A stretch of DNA of 64,000 nt from Fictibacillus arsenicus (GTDB lineage Bacteria; Bacillota; Bacilli; Bacillales; Fictibacillaceae). Shown here piece by piece: positions 32,572 through 42,500 of this stretch (positions are counted from its first letter, which is position 1; each line of letters opens with the position of its first letter). The stretch covers positions 3,534,001 through 3,598,000 of the forward strand of contig NZ_CP016761.1 in the NCBI RefSeq assembly GCF_001642935.1, written 5' to 3'. Made by a program: the position numbers and the translations under genes. The notes beneath the pieces are model-generated. The model searched no databases. It saw only the letters and a list, made by a program, of their open reading frames with translations, and was not told the DNA's origin.

Positions 32572-34335
32572 ATGCAGAAGTATTTTCAGATTGTACTAGC
32601 ATTCATTTTTATGGTTTCAATTGTGTTTCCAACTCAGGCAGAGGCAGCAGAAACTCAAACCTCTCTAGTCAACCTCGACCACCTGGATTTTTTAAATGAA
32701 GAGATCACGATTGAGGGTAAAGAGATGCTAATTACACACATCTATTCTGAGTATCCCAATTACGAATGGGTGGATGATGCGGACGAAGGCATTGCTTGTG
32801 TAGATGATGTGGCACGGGCAGCTGTTGTGTATTTGAATCATTACGAACAAACAAAGAAAAAGGCATCCCTAGAAAAAGCTAAGAAAGCTTTAAACTTTGT
32901 CATGTACATGCAAGCTGATGACGGGGAATTTTATAACTTTATTTTTGACGACTATTCAATTAACACAGACGGTCCGACTAGCAAGAAGTCTTTTGACTGG
33001 TGGGCAGCTAGAGCGATGTGGTCAATTGGCCATGGCTATAAAGTATTTTCCGAAACGGATCCTGCTTATGCAAAAGAGTTAAAGGAAAGCTTCTTACTAG
33101 CGAACAATGCCTTACAAAAGAAAGTGGACGAAAAGTACGAAGAGTATAACATCGTTAACGGCTACAAGGTTCCAGCTTGGATCGGCGGTTTTGACGCGAT
33201 GTCCAATGCTTTGCTTGGTCTCTCAGAATATTATGAGGTGCAAAAAGATCCGGTAGTAAAAGATTCTATGTTAAAGCTCGGAAAAGGATTATCGGAGTAC
33301 CAATTCGGATCCTACACAAAATATCCGTTCGGGGCTCACCTGGACTGGGACGGCTCCCCTACTCTTTGGCATGCTTGGGGCAGCGGACAATCTATGGCTC
33401 TTGCTAAAGCTGGTAATCTACTAAACAAAGAAGAATGGATCGAATCAGCACAGCAAGAAGCCGATCAGCTTTTCACTCACATCCTCGTGAAAGGCATGAT
33501 TAAAGAGATGGCACCAACACCAACAAAGGACGAGCAGATCGCATACGGCGTGAACATGCTGACGCAAGCTTTCACTGAACTTTACCATGCAACAAACGAG
33601 AAAAAATACGCACAATATGCGGGGATCGCTGCCTCTTGGTACACAGGCAACAATGACGCGAACTTCCAGATGTACGATCCGGAAACTGGCAGAGGGTATG
33701 ACGGATTAAACGGAGTAACCGGAAAAGTGAATATGAACTCAGGCGCGGAGTCAACGATTGAAGCGTTGATGTCAATTCAAGCCATTCAACAACTACCTGA
33801 AGCCATGGACACGTTTAACGTAAAAACAAAAGAACGACACACATCAACCATCCATGAAGCTGAAACGTTCACTACAAAAAGCGGCAGTCCGGTCATCGAA
33901 ACACCAGAAAGCGCATGGACTGGCGACGCACTTTTCAGCAACAAAATTGTAAAATTAAATAACGGAGACACGATTCAAAAGGAAGTTAACATTGATAAAC
34001 AAGGCTTGTACCTCATCTATGGTGCACTAGAAAAAGCACCATCATTAGGCGGCGAGCTAAAACTAGATTTAAAGATTGATGGCCGTAAAGTAAGTTCAAC
34101 AGACGTTTCTGCTGCGAACAAGTACCTTACTCTAGTAAACTTGAACAAAGTAAACTATTTATCTACCGGTAAGCACACCATTACATTAACAGCGAAGACT
34201 CCATACAACGAAACACTCACTTTAGATAATGTTGTGGTGCAGCCGGTGAATGAGTATGCGGTGTTTGAAGATGAAAGCAACCAAACTGTTAAGCTTGAGA
34301 GAAATCTAGTTCAAGGTAAGAACTTAATTCGATAG
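32572..34335 (+). CDS. Secreted (alpha/alpha)-barrel glycoside-hydrolase-like protein with C-terminal carbohydrate-binding-like domain
   Basis: The 587-residue protein has a signal peptide ending FPTQAEAAE (about residue 26). Residues 35-410 contain Trp- and Asp-rich motifs (WVDDADEGIACVDD, SFDWWAARAMWS, HLDWDGSPTLWHAWGSG) like six-hairpin glycosidases. Residues 425-565 look like a beta-sandwich CBM35-type module (HEAETFTTKSGSP, GKHTITLTA). Family and substrate are not certain. A cre-like site and own terminator suggest a catabolite-controlled extracellular enzyme. Confidence 0.6.
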   Translation: MQKYFQIVLAFIFMVSIVFPTQAEAAETQTSLVNLDHLDFLNEEITIEGKEMLITHIYSEYPNYEWVDDADEGIACVDDVARAAVVYLNHYEQTKKKASLEKAKKALNFVMYMQADDGEFYNFIFDDYSINTDGPTSKKSFDWWAARAMWSIGHGYKVFSETDPAYAKELKESFLLANNALQKKVDEKYEEYNIVNGYKVPAWIGGFDAMSNALLGLSEYYEVQKDPVVKDSMLKLGKGLSEYQFGSYTKYPFGAHLDWDGSPTLWHAWGSGQSMALAKAGNLLNKEEWIESAQQEADQLFTHILVKGMIKEMAPTPTKDEQIAYGVNMLTQAFTELYHATNEKKYAQYAGIAASWYTGNNDANFQMYDPETGRGYDGLNGVTGKVNMNSGAESTIEALMSIQAIQQLPEAMDTFNVKTKERHTSTIHEAETFTTKSGSPVIETPESAWTGDALFSNKIVKLNNGDTIQKEVNIDKQGLYLIYGALEKAPSLGGELKLDLKIDGRKVSSTDVSAANKYLTLVNLNKVNYLSTGKHTITLTAKTPYNETLTLDNVVVQPVNEYAVFEDESNQTVKLERNLVQGKNLIR

Positions 34336-34342
34336 GATTACA

Positions 34343-34370
34343 AAAAGACCGATTTAACTCGGTCTTTTCC
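34343..34370. terminator. Bidirectional terminator between convergent genes
   Basis: AAAAGACCGA (34343-34352) pairs with TCGGTCTTTT (34359-34368). A-run and T-run on opposite sides let it act on both strands. Confidence 0.85.
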
Positions 34371-34379
34371 TATGTTTTA

Positions 34380-35371
34380 TTAAAATTTGTTTCTTAGATT
34401 TTGTATTTTTTCCTTCGTTTCTTCTTTATATATGTAACAGAAAAGTATAAACGGGATTAGAAGGCATAATAGTAGGAAAGGCGTTATTACTTGATCTAAA
34501 ATAAGGTATAACACCCCTATTTCTTCTACACTACTATTCTCTTCTTCAATTTCAATATTGCTCTCTTCTCTACCTTGTTTAAAACCTTCTTCAAAGGCTT
34601 TTTTCAAGGTATTACTCTTCTCAATTTCTAAAGGGAATTTAATTTTATCCATTTCAAGTCCATAAGAATAGCCTTTTGTAAAAGCTATTTCTTCTTGTAC
34701 TTTAATTTCAGCATTGTATCTAAGTCCTGCATAATCTTTTACATTTTGCGGCAGATCTGTCGGAGGTTAAAATATTTAAATTGTTTTGCGGTTTCGTAAG
34801 CAAGATTCCCCCACTTTGTATTTAGAGCATTATTAAAACCGCGCTCAAAAGCATCTTTTAACTCCGGCTGATTATATTCTGCCGGTAAAACGAGATCATC
34901 CGTTTTCTCACCCAATGCATATCCGGCTTTTGAAGCTTCGTCTTTTTTCATTTCAAACTTTTTATTTCTATAAGCTTCTTCATATCCTTGTTTATACGCA
35001 TTATATTCTGCCTTTGTAAATTCACTAGTTTTAGGTTTTAGTTGATTAACTCCTGTTTCAGCTGCTAAAAAGCCATCACTTCCACCTATATTATTAAGAT
35101 TTAATAAGAGCTCTTCTTGATCCTGTTCATAATCATTTACGAAATTATGGTCAACGTCCTTATCCCTTTTAGGTTCAGGAGTTGATTTCCGAACAGGATT
35201 AGAGGAAGAACTATCACTAGATCCATTATGACAATGATAGACTCCAGTAGAATGATTAGTATGGCACCCGCTCCCATCTGTTCTGCCACTATGAGCATAT
35301 CCTTCCGTATAAGTTATTAGAAATGTAACTCCTACTACTAATAAAAATGAAACAATTATTTTTGCTTTCAT
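34380..35371 (-). pseudogene. YHYH-motif exported protein split by a frameshift
   Basis: The upstream half (34739-35371, 210 residues) has a signal peptide and HTNHSTGVYHCHNG, then EYNAYKQGYEEAY and LKDAFERGFNNAL repeats. It ends out of frame after KQFKYFN. The frame one base over continues without a stop as PPTDLPQNVKDYAGLRY, KGYSYGLE, KKAFEEGFKQG and a C-terminal membrane span, to 34380. Losing one A near 34768 (AAACC to AACC) explains the break. The whole would be about 330 residues. It lies downstream of the dynamin cluster on the same strand. Confidence 0.8.
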
Positions 35372-35442
35372 TATGACGTACTCCTATTATTTCCGTTATC
35401 ATAAAAGGTGCCCTTTTAATAACGGCACCTTTTGAAAATATA

Positions 35443-35805
35443 TTAATCTCTTCTCAAATACCCTCCACCATGATTCTCATCACGATTGATGGAAGTATTT
35501 CCATCTCCATCTCGATAATAACCGTTTACATAAGTACCATCTTCTCTCATGTACCCTTCTACGTAATGTGGTTTTACAAAATGAACTCCATTCCCAAAGT
35601 CTAATAAGAACGGCTTAAACTGATGTTTGTAGCAATATTTCAAAGGATCATTGTAGTTAAAGCACTCATGTTCCCCGTTGTAATTTGAAAAGGTATTATG
35701 ATCAAGCTGATGGATCGGCTCTGTAATTAGCTCTGTTGAGTTACTTTTGAAATCTTGATCAAAAGAATTTGAAATATCAATACTATTTGAATCCCAATCA
35801 CTCAT
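35443..35805 (-). CDS. Hypothetical protein
   Basis: The 120-residue protein is polar and rich in Asn, Asp and His. Its C-terminal 45 residues (HFVKPHYVEGYMREDGTYV, NGYYRDGDGN) look like the DGTYV-type short repeats found in some exported Bacillus proteins, but no signal peptide is seen. It is 23 bases downstream of a dynamin-like gene and probably cotranscribed. Function unknown. Confidence 0.6.
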   Translation of the reverse strand: MSDWDSNSIDISNSFDQDFKSNSTELITEPIHQLDHNTFSNYNGEHECFNYNDPLKYCYKHQFKPFLLDFGNGVHFVKPHYVEGYMREDGTYVNGYYRDGDGNTSINRDENHGGGYLRRD

Positions 35806-35828
35806 ATCTTACTTCCTCCTTAGTGTTA

Positions 35829-37616
35829 TTACTTTACTCCTGCATCAATCTTTTTAAAGTGACCCTCTAACATAATACTTAATTCTTTTAGCTCTTTTTG
35901 ATAGGTAACCACTTTGTTTGTTTCATCTTGTTTTTTATTCATTTCTTCATTTAAAAGGTGCTCATATGACTGTATCGCTCGGTTAAAGTGATCTAAGGCA
36001 TCATTTTTTATGGTATTTACTTGATTATGAATGAATGTATCTAAGTTCCGATGAAGTTCCTCTAGCAGAACATTTATTTGTCCTTCAACAGCAAGGAGGA
36101 GCTCCGGCTTTAGGTTCTGCAACTGTTTTTCGGCTACTTTTTGTGACAAAAAGGGCATTCCAGCCATACCTACTAAAGGGATGAAAAAAGGTCCACCTAA
36201 TAATATTGCAACGGTGCTTACTCCACCCATAATAAGACCAGCTTTTACGTTAGCGTTCCCACTGGTCATGTTTAATACAGGGATATCCGTTTCATAAGAG
36301 AGCTGACTCTGTCTAGAATGATTCATTTGAATTCTTTGGTTAAAGGATGAAGATAGCCCTTTTTCCACTTCATTATGTAATTTCATTAGAAGACTCTGAA
36401 TGTGTTCTCCATATTGGTCTACCCAATTCTTAAACTGACTTTTGATGGAGACAGGTATTTGAGATTCTACTAAATTCTTTATATCTGCACCTTGAAAGAG
36501 TTCAACTTTTGCCTTTATATCTTCTTTTAGTTTTTCTCCAAAGTAGTTGAGCGACTTATAGGTCATGAATTTAATATCATCTTCTTGTTCATATAAGTAA
36601 TTTTGAATTTGCACTTCCCAAGCTGATTGATTATCTAAAAAATTCCGAACGGATTGAAGATGTTCTTGTAATTCCTCAATGGACTGGTTGGTAAGGTGCA
36701 AAGCTGTTTCTATTTCTTTTTGCAGATTTCCTGCAATCACCTCTAAACGAAAATGAAATCGTTCTAATTTTTCTTTGCTTTGTACACCCGATTCCATTCT
36801 CCTTTTCAGCTCTTCTTCAATTTCTAAAATACCCGAGTACTCTATCAATTCTTTATCATTTCTAACCTTGCCTTGGAGTGCTTCTTTTGCCGACAAAGGA
36901 TATACTGGGACATTAGGAAAACCTGTTACATTCTCGATTCGACGTTTCATAAATTCATAGACTTCATCATATTCGTCATCTTCCACTGAATCTGAAAAGT
37001 TCCCAATAAAAATTGTACGATCCAAACCATTTTTCAGAAGATTTTCTTCTATGAATAGTTTTTCTGTTTTCTTTATGGCACTAGTCATTGGAGTCAAAAA
37101 CAATACAACGTCTGCCCGTGGGATGAACTGATAAGTAATGGATGAGCGATGTTCGTTCAAGTCATTTACCCCAGGTGTGTCTACTAATACAACACCCTCT
37201 TTAATGAGCTTTGAATCCGTAAACACTTTAATGAATTGGATGTCATCTGGATCAAAGTCAGCTTCAGCCGTATAATTTTTCAGTTCTTCCAATGAAAGTT
37301 CTTTCTTTTCTACATCACCATTCGTTTTTACGATATGAATCTCGTTTTTGTTGCTTTGAAAGATTGCATTAATGGTTGCTGTTGTTGGCGTAACATCTCT
37401 TGGCATAATATCTTTGCCTAACAACGCATTGATGAAAGTAGATTTACCGTGTTTAAATTCACCCACTACAACAACCGTATAATAATCGTTCGTTATATCT
37501 TCTTTTAATTGCTGGATTGTCTTGCATTGAGAACTTTCCGGCAACAAATTTAATACCGTTTCTTGCAATTCCACAATTTTTTTATACAAGTTATCTTTTT
37601 CTAATGAATAATTCAT
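35829..37616 (-). CDS. Dynamin-like GTPase with membrane-insertion segment
   Basis: The 595-residue protein has G1 GEFKHGKSTF (52-61), G2 threonines in TPTTATI, G3 DTPGVND (146-152) and a G4-like NFSD. Helical stalk regions follow, with a hydrophobic stretch (AGLIMGGVSTVAILLGG, near residue 460-490) that fits a membrane paddle. Bacterial dynamins remodel or tether membranes; B. subtilis DynA works in membrane repair and phage tolerance. The ATG overlaps the preceding stop by four bases. Confidence 0.85.
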   Translation of the reverse strand: MNYSLEKDNLYKKIVELQETVLNLLPESSQCKTIQQLKEDITNDYYTVVVVGEFKHGKSTFINALLGKDIMPRDVTPTTATINAIFQSNKNEIHIVKTNGDVEKKELSLEELKNYTAEADFDPDDIQFIKVFTDSKLIKEGVVLVDTPGVNDLNEHRSSITYQFIPRADVVLFLTPMTSAIKKTEKLFIEENLLKNGLDRTIFIGNFSDSVEDDEYDEVYEFMKRRIENVTGFPNVPVYPLSAKEALQGKVRNDKELIEYSGILEIEEELKRRMESGVQSKEKLERFHFRLEVIAGNLQKEIETALHLTNQSIEELQEHLQSVRNFLDNQSAWEVQIQNYLYEQEDDIKFMTYKSLNYFGEKLKEDIKAKVELFQGADIKNLVESQIPVSIKSQFKNWVDQYGEHIQSLLMKLHNEVEKGLSSSFNQRIQMNHSRQSQLSYETDIPVLNMTSGNANVKAGLIMGGVSTVAILLGGPFFIPLVGMAGMPFLSQKVAEKQLQNLKPELLLAVEGQINVLLEELHRNLDTFIHNQVNTIKNDALDHFNRAIQSYEHLLNEEMNKKQDETNKVVTYQKELKELSIMLEGHFKKIDAGVK

Positions 37617-38794
37617 GTGAATATCTCAACCTTTTCTTCATGTGTTTTCTGGTCTAACTCATTAAAATAGTGGTTGATACGAGTTTTTATTTGTACTAAA
37701 CGAATTTCTCTGCGTTCCAATAAATCTAGTTTTTGCTGCAGTTGAATGCCTTCTAAACGAGTACTATCGAGTAAAACTTGAAGCTGTTGCTCCATCTGCT
37801 GAACGTTTTCATTGATAATCCCTTCATATTGTTCATTCACCGACTTAACCATGCCTTTCCACTCACTCTTAAATGTTGCTCGTTTCTTTTTGCTAGAATC
37901 CTCAAACTTAAGCATCAGTTGACGTTTATACTTCATTTTTTCATTATCACCTGTTAACCAAGAGATAAAAGAAGAAACTGCTCCTAACACACTCGTTGCT
38001 ACATACCCTGCACCAATCGCCAGTTTGCCGATAAAGCTGTTACTTTGCTCCCATGCCTGATCCAAACTTTCATACATCTCGTCAAATATTGAAGGTGAAT
38101 AACTTGTTTCATAAGAAGATGCATCCACCAATGCAAGTGCATGCTCTTGATTAGCACCGTTAGGAAGATGAATGTGCAGAAGATCTTTCTCAAGTTTTAG
38201 CCACTGTTCATTTACTTTATTACTCTGATTTTCGACTACTGTCTTTGCAGATTCAGTCATTCGTTTAATTTTTTCTTTATGCAAATCTCTTTCTAATGGC
38301 GCAATGGTTTGTTCTATTGTTTGCTTTATGGATTGGATATCTAAATAGTTAAACTGCTCATATGTTTTCATGGCTTGATTCGCAATTTTTTGCAATTCAC
38401 TTTCATACCATTTTGTTATTTCTAGTTCTTGTCTGCTCAGTTGTATATTAATGTTCTGAAGAGATTCTTTTCCCACAGCATGTATAGCCGAAAGTTTTGG
38501 TTTGAAAGCTTCTACCTTTTCTTTCAAGCCAACTTTCTTTTGAGAAAGTGTGTTCTTTTCAAATTTGATCTTCTTCTCTAATACTTCATTTATTAATTTT
38601 TCTGCTCTTTTTATAGGACGCTGCAACTTCACTTTTCCCCGCTCATATTGAAGAAACTCAGACAAGCTTCTTTCAAGTTCAGGTATCCCCGTTGATTCAA
38701 GATCCCAAATTTTTATCGGTCTTCCTCTTCTACCTTTAATTTCTTCACCCTGACTTGATCGTTTCGCATTTAAAGCCTGCAAAGCGGATATCAT
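37613..38794 (-). CDS. C-terminal half of a split dynamin-like protein
   Basis: The 393-residue frame begins MISALQALNAK, which continues the GTPase domain that ends in the upstream frame. It has long helices, a hydrophobic segment (GKLAIGAGYVATSVLGAV) near residue 260 and a coiled-coil end. It contains no G1 motif of its own. Start and upstream stop overlap as ATGA. The likeliest history is a one-base deletion splitting a protein of about 650 residues. The alternative is a stable coupled pair. Confidence 0.75.
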   Translation of the reverse strand: MISALQALNAKRSSQGEEIKGRRGRPIKIWDLESTGIPELERSLSEFLQYERGKVKLQRPIKRAEKLINEVLEKKIKFEKNTLSQKKVGLKEKVEAFKPKLSAIHAVGKESLQNINIQLSRQELEITKWYESELQKIANQAMKTYEQFNYLDIQSIKQTIEQTIAPLERDLHKEKIKRMTESAKTVVENQSNKVNEQWLKLEKDLLHIHLPNGANQEHALALVDASSYETSYSPSIFDEMYESLDQAWEQSNSFIGKLAIGAGYVATSVLGAVSSFISWLTGDNEKMKYKRQLMLKFEDSSKKKRATFKSEWKGMVKSVNEQYEGIINENVQQMEQQLQVLLDSTRLEGIQLQQKLDLLERREIRLVQIKTRINHYFNELDQKTHEEKVEIFT

Positions 38795-39567
38795 GATATT
38801 CTTGGTTCTTTCAAGATGTTTTTTAGGTTGTCATAGGCGTATTTTTGAACCTTTTCTATTGCTTCTGGGCTTTCTAATTCATCTTTAAAATTTACTACAA
38901 TAAATACTTTTTGAATATCATTGCTTAATAAGCGGTCCCTAAGAAAGCTTAACTCGGATTCAGACAGTATTTTTCGAGCTGACAAAAGAAAGATGGCAGC
39001 ATCTGATCGTGGGATGATACTATTTGTTATTTTCTCGCGTGCTTCATCCAGGTCGTTTGTGCCTGGGGTATCAATTAATGTCACACCACCCTTACAAAAA
39101 GAAAGGGGATGGCCAATTTCAGCACTTTGAATCTGTTTTAGTGTATCTGCTTGCTTTTGATAAGCTGCTTCAGATTCTGGATCACCCTTAATAGGCTCTT
39201 TTGGTGCAATAAGCCTTTTGAACGTTTCTTCACTAATATGCATTTCTTGTCTATTTTCATCATGGAACCGAATTTTAATATAAGATTCTTTGCTATATTT
39301 AATGACATTTAATAGTGCGGTCGTAGGATTTGCTGATGATGGCAGCAACTGATTTCCTAACAACGAATTAATAAAAGTCGATTTTCCGCGTGAGAATTCC
39401 CCTACCACTACAATCTGAAAATTCTCTTGTTTTATATGATCTATAATTTCGGTAAGCTTTTGTAATTCTACCCTGCTTTCCATTTCATTTAATAGAAAAA
39501 TAAGCTGTTCAAGCTCTTTAACGATTTGATCTTTCTTCTTATTAAAATTCATTAGTGAGAAACTCAT
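38791..39567 (-). CDS. N-terminal GTPase half of a split dynamin-like protein
   Basis: The 258-residue frame has G1 GEFSRGKSTF (56-65), G3 DTPGTND and G4 NFKD (VVNFKDELES). It stops right after KNILKEPRIS, where family members continue with an I-SA element; that element starts the next frame (MISAL). GGGAG lies before the ATG, which is one base after the stop of the large dynamin. Confidence 0.78.
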   Translation of the reverse strand: MSFSLMNFNKKKDQIVKELEQLIFLLNEMESRVELQKLTEIIDHIKQENFQIVVVGEFSRGKSTFINSLLGNQLLPSSANPTTALLNVIKYSKESYIKIRFHDENRQEMHISEETFKRLIAPKEPIKGDPESEAAYQKQADTLKQIQSAEIGHPLSFCKGGVTLIDTPGTNDLDEAREKITNSIIPRSDAAIFLLSARKILSESELSFLRDRLLSNDIQKVFIVVNFKDELESPEAIEKVQKYAYDNLKNILKEPRIS

Positions 39568-39568
39568 C

Positions 39569-42500
39569 TTATTCTCCCTCTGTCAAATCTATTTCTTCTA
39601 CTATATTTAGGTCTTGAATACTTTCTATCAGAAGCTTGCCTTCATTTGTTACTTTCAGCAGATAATCTACGCTTACTTTCTTTCGGTCTCCAGAACCATC
39701 ACGGTAGCGATATTCATCTTCAACATAAAAGCTCACAAGATAGTGGTTGGGACCCGCAATTTCAATAGATTGTACTTCTTGATAAAGGTTTTTCATTTTC
39801 ATTTGTTTTTCTATGGCATTACTAATGTAACCTTCTGTTTGATCATATTCAGTTCCGTTACGATCATAATATGGAGCTAGAACATGAAACCCTGACCCAT
39901 TAAAAGCTACTTCTAACCTATAATAATGATTTTGTATAAATTCATTTACATCTTCTTCTGATACCAATTCTGTAGTCGATTCTATAATCGATTCTGTTTC
40001 TTTAGTTAAATCTTTAATCTGTTCAATAGTGATCTCATTGGGTGAGATTGCGCTTAACATGTATTCTTTCGTCTTCACATATTTTGTTTTGTTACTTTGT
40101 GCATCTGAAAAAACAAAAACTTCATTTGTTGAAGCAACATACGTATTCGGACCTATCTTCTCAATCCCAGTTACATTAAATTGCTCAAACATAAAAGTGT
40201 AACCCTTTCCACTAATGGAATTAATATAATTATGCAACTCTTCTCGCGCTGTACCTGTTGGACTTAAATAGGAAGAAATCAGGTCGAAGTGTTCATTATT
40301 TAGAGCAGACATATAATCATTTCTAAACGAATGAAGAGTCTCTTCTATCAACCCATCCTCAACATCAATAGAGATCGCTTCTTCTTCAGTAAGACTAAAA
40401 GAAACATCCTCAATCATTAATTCATCTAATCCTATTAAGTTTATCGTATAAATAACTTCATAAATCCGGTCCGTTTGTTCTATTCGATAATTCTCAGTTG
40501 CTGTAACAAGAGCCGTGTAATCATCAACGTATTTAATATTAAAAACGCTAAACGAATAACTTTCTGCAGCTGCTGTTTCGTCGTAAAATAACTCAAAATT
40601 TGCCCATGCTTGCTCAGAAAAAACTCCTTCCCATGGAAGAACCTTCAAATCATACAAATCAGTATGTACAGTATTTAGGAATTCTTTCAAATCTTGTTGC
40701 TCAATTGATGTTACGGCTGAATTCGCATCTTCTAAACTTTCAACCTCTTCTTCCTCATACTCATCATTTACAGTGCTCACGACATTTTCATTGTAATCTG
40801 CATCTGCATTTTCATTAGAAACACTACCCTGAACGGTAAGAAAAATACTTAAGCCAATTAGAGCTGAAGCACTTAAAACAAAAATCTTTTCATTCTTACT
40901 GAATTTTGTATGTGTAACAACTGGATGTTTTAAAGGATTTAAACTTTTCAATGATACTTTGTGAAACGCCGTAGATGGTAAGAATGGATTGATCTCTTTG
41001 TTTATAATCCTTTCTCCATGTATTTGTTTCTCGTTTAAGGAGGTTAAATATGATAGATTCTCTATCCCATCAAACTTTGTAAACATGGCGTAAATGTTTT
41101 GAGCGATGTATAGACATTCCTTGTAAGAATCTAACTCAACGATATCCTCTTGTTTTGTTATGAGATTTGAAAGAACTTCTTTAACAAAGAAGTGAATAGT
41201 GCGATGAAACTTGGTTATTTCTTCTAATTGCTTCTCGTCCAGTTCACCATACTTCTTAGTTAAATACTGATAATGACTTTTATAACGATTGACGATTTCT
41301 TTCTCTTTAAAGATAAGATTATTGGTTTCTTCTGTTATAAATTCTCCAAAAGATTCGTCTAGTTTATTAAAGGAGTCTAGCAATTTAGTATGTAACTTTT
41401 TCAAACCCGTTTCTCTATTATGTAAGTATTGAATATCAATATTTAGATCAATTTGCTTTCTTTCATATTTTTTATGTCGTAAGTGCTTAAAGAACCTTAT
41501 ATTTTGTAATCTTTGCCACTCATAGTCCAGTTCTTCTCTTTTTCCCCTTAAATTCAAATACTCTTCTTTGTATTCAACTGTTTTTTGATCAATGGATCGA
41601 ATCAAATCTGGAATCGTATTTTGAATAAGAGAAACAGTCTCAGATTGATTGAAGAATGCTACTGTTTCTAAAGGTTCTACTTTTAAAAGGATGTTTTGTG
41701 CTACTTCCAAACTCCTTTTTGGTTCTTTTATTTCAGGAGGCAATATTTTCTCTAACTCTTGATTTTGTTTATAGATCATCTCTAATTCTTTAATGGTCTT
41801 TTCTTTTTCTTTTACTAAAGAAGGAAGTTCGGTTTGAAAATTTTTAATAAGCTCTACTGAATCAGAAATTCTTAATTCTGACCACAATCTCATGAACTCT
41901 ATATCCATCTTTTTCAAAGGCTGTACTAATTTTGATAATGCTCTTTCAGCTTTTATTTTTACTCTTTTTTCTCTCAGTTCTTGAAACAATTCATCTATTT
42001 TAAACCAGTCGCTCCAGTCCAACAGCTCTTTGTCATTATTAAGCTTTCCTTCCAGCGCTTCTTTAGCCGATACACCGATCAGGTCAGTAATCTTAATTTG
42101 ATTACTAAGCCTTTGCCTATTTTCTTTATAATAATCTTCAATATCTTGTTCATCGTTATGGGAATCAATCGCATTTATGATAGCAATAGGTTCAATATTT
42201 AATGCATTTAATTTTCCAAGCCATTGGTATGAAGTAGTAGTGCCTACTTCACGATAATGAAATAACCACAAAACAACATCTGCTCTACCTAAAAAATCCT
42301 CCGTAATTTCGGTGTGATGAAAGTGATTGGCATTTAGACCTGGAGAATCGACAATAGTAAAGTATTTTAAAAGGTCGTTTGAAAACTGTATTTCTACGTA
42401 ATTAAGATTTTTCCTTATAAATTCAAATTTCCCGTGTTTCTCTGTTGTCAGCTGACTAAGCCATTGTCGATCAAATTCTTTAATCGTTTTGTCTTTAAAA

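Noticed and set aside
36775-36960. Plus-strand ORFs inside the dynamin genes
   Set aside because: They are antisense shadows of strongly supported GTPase genes.
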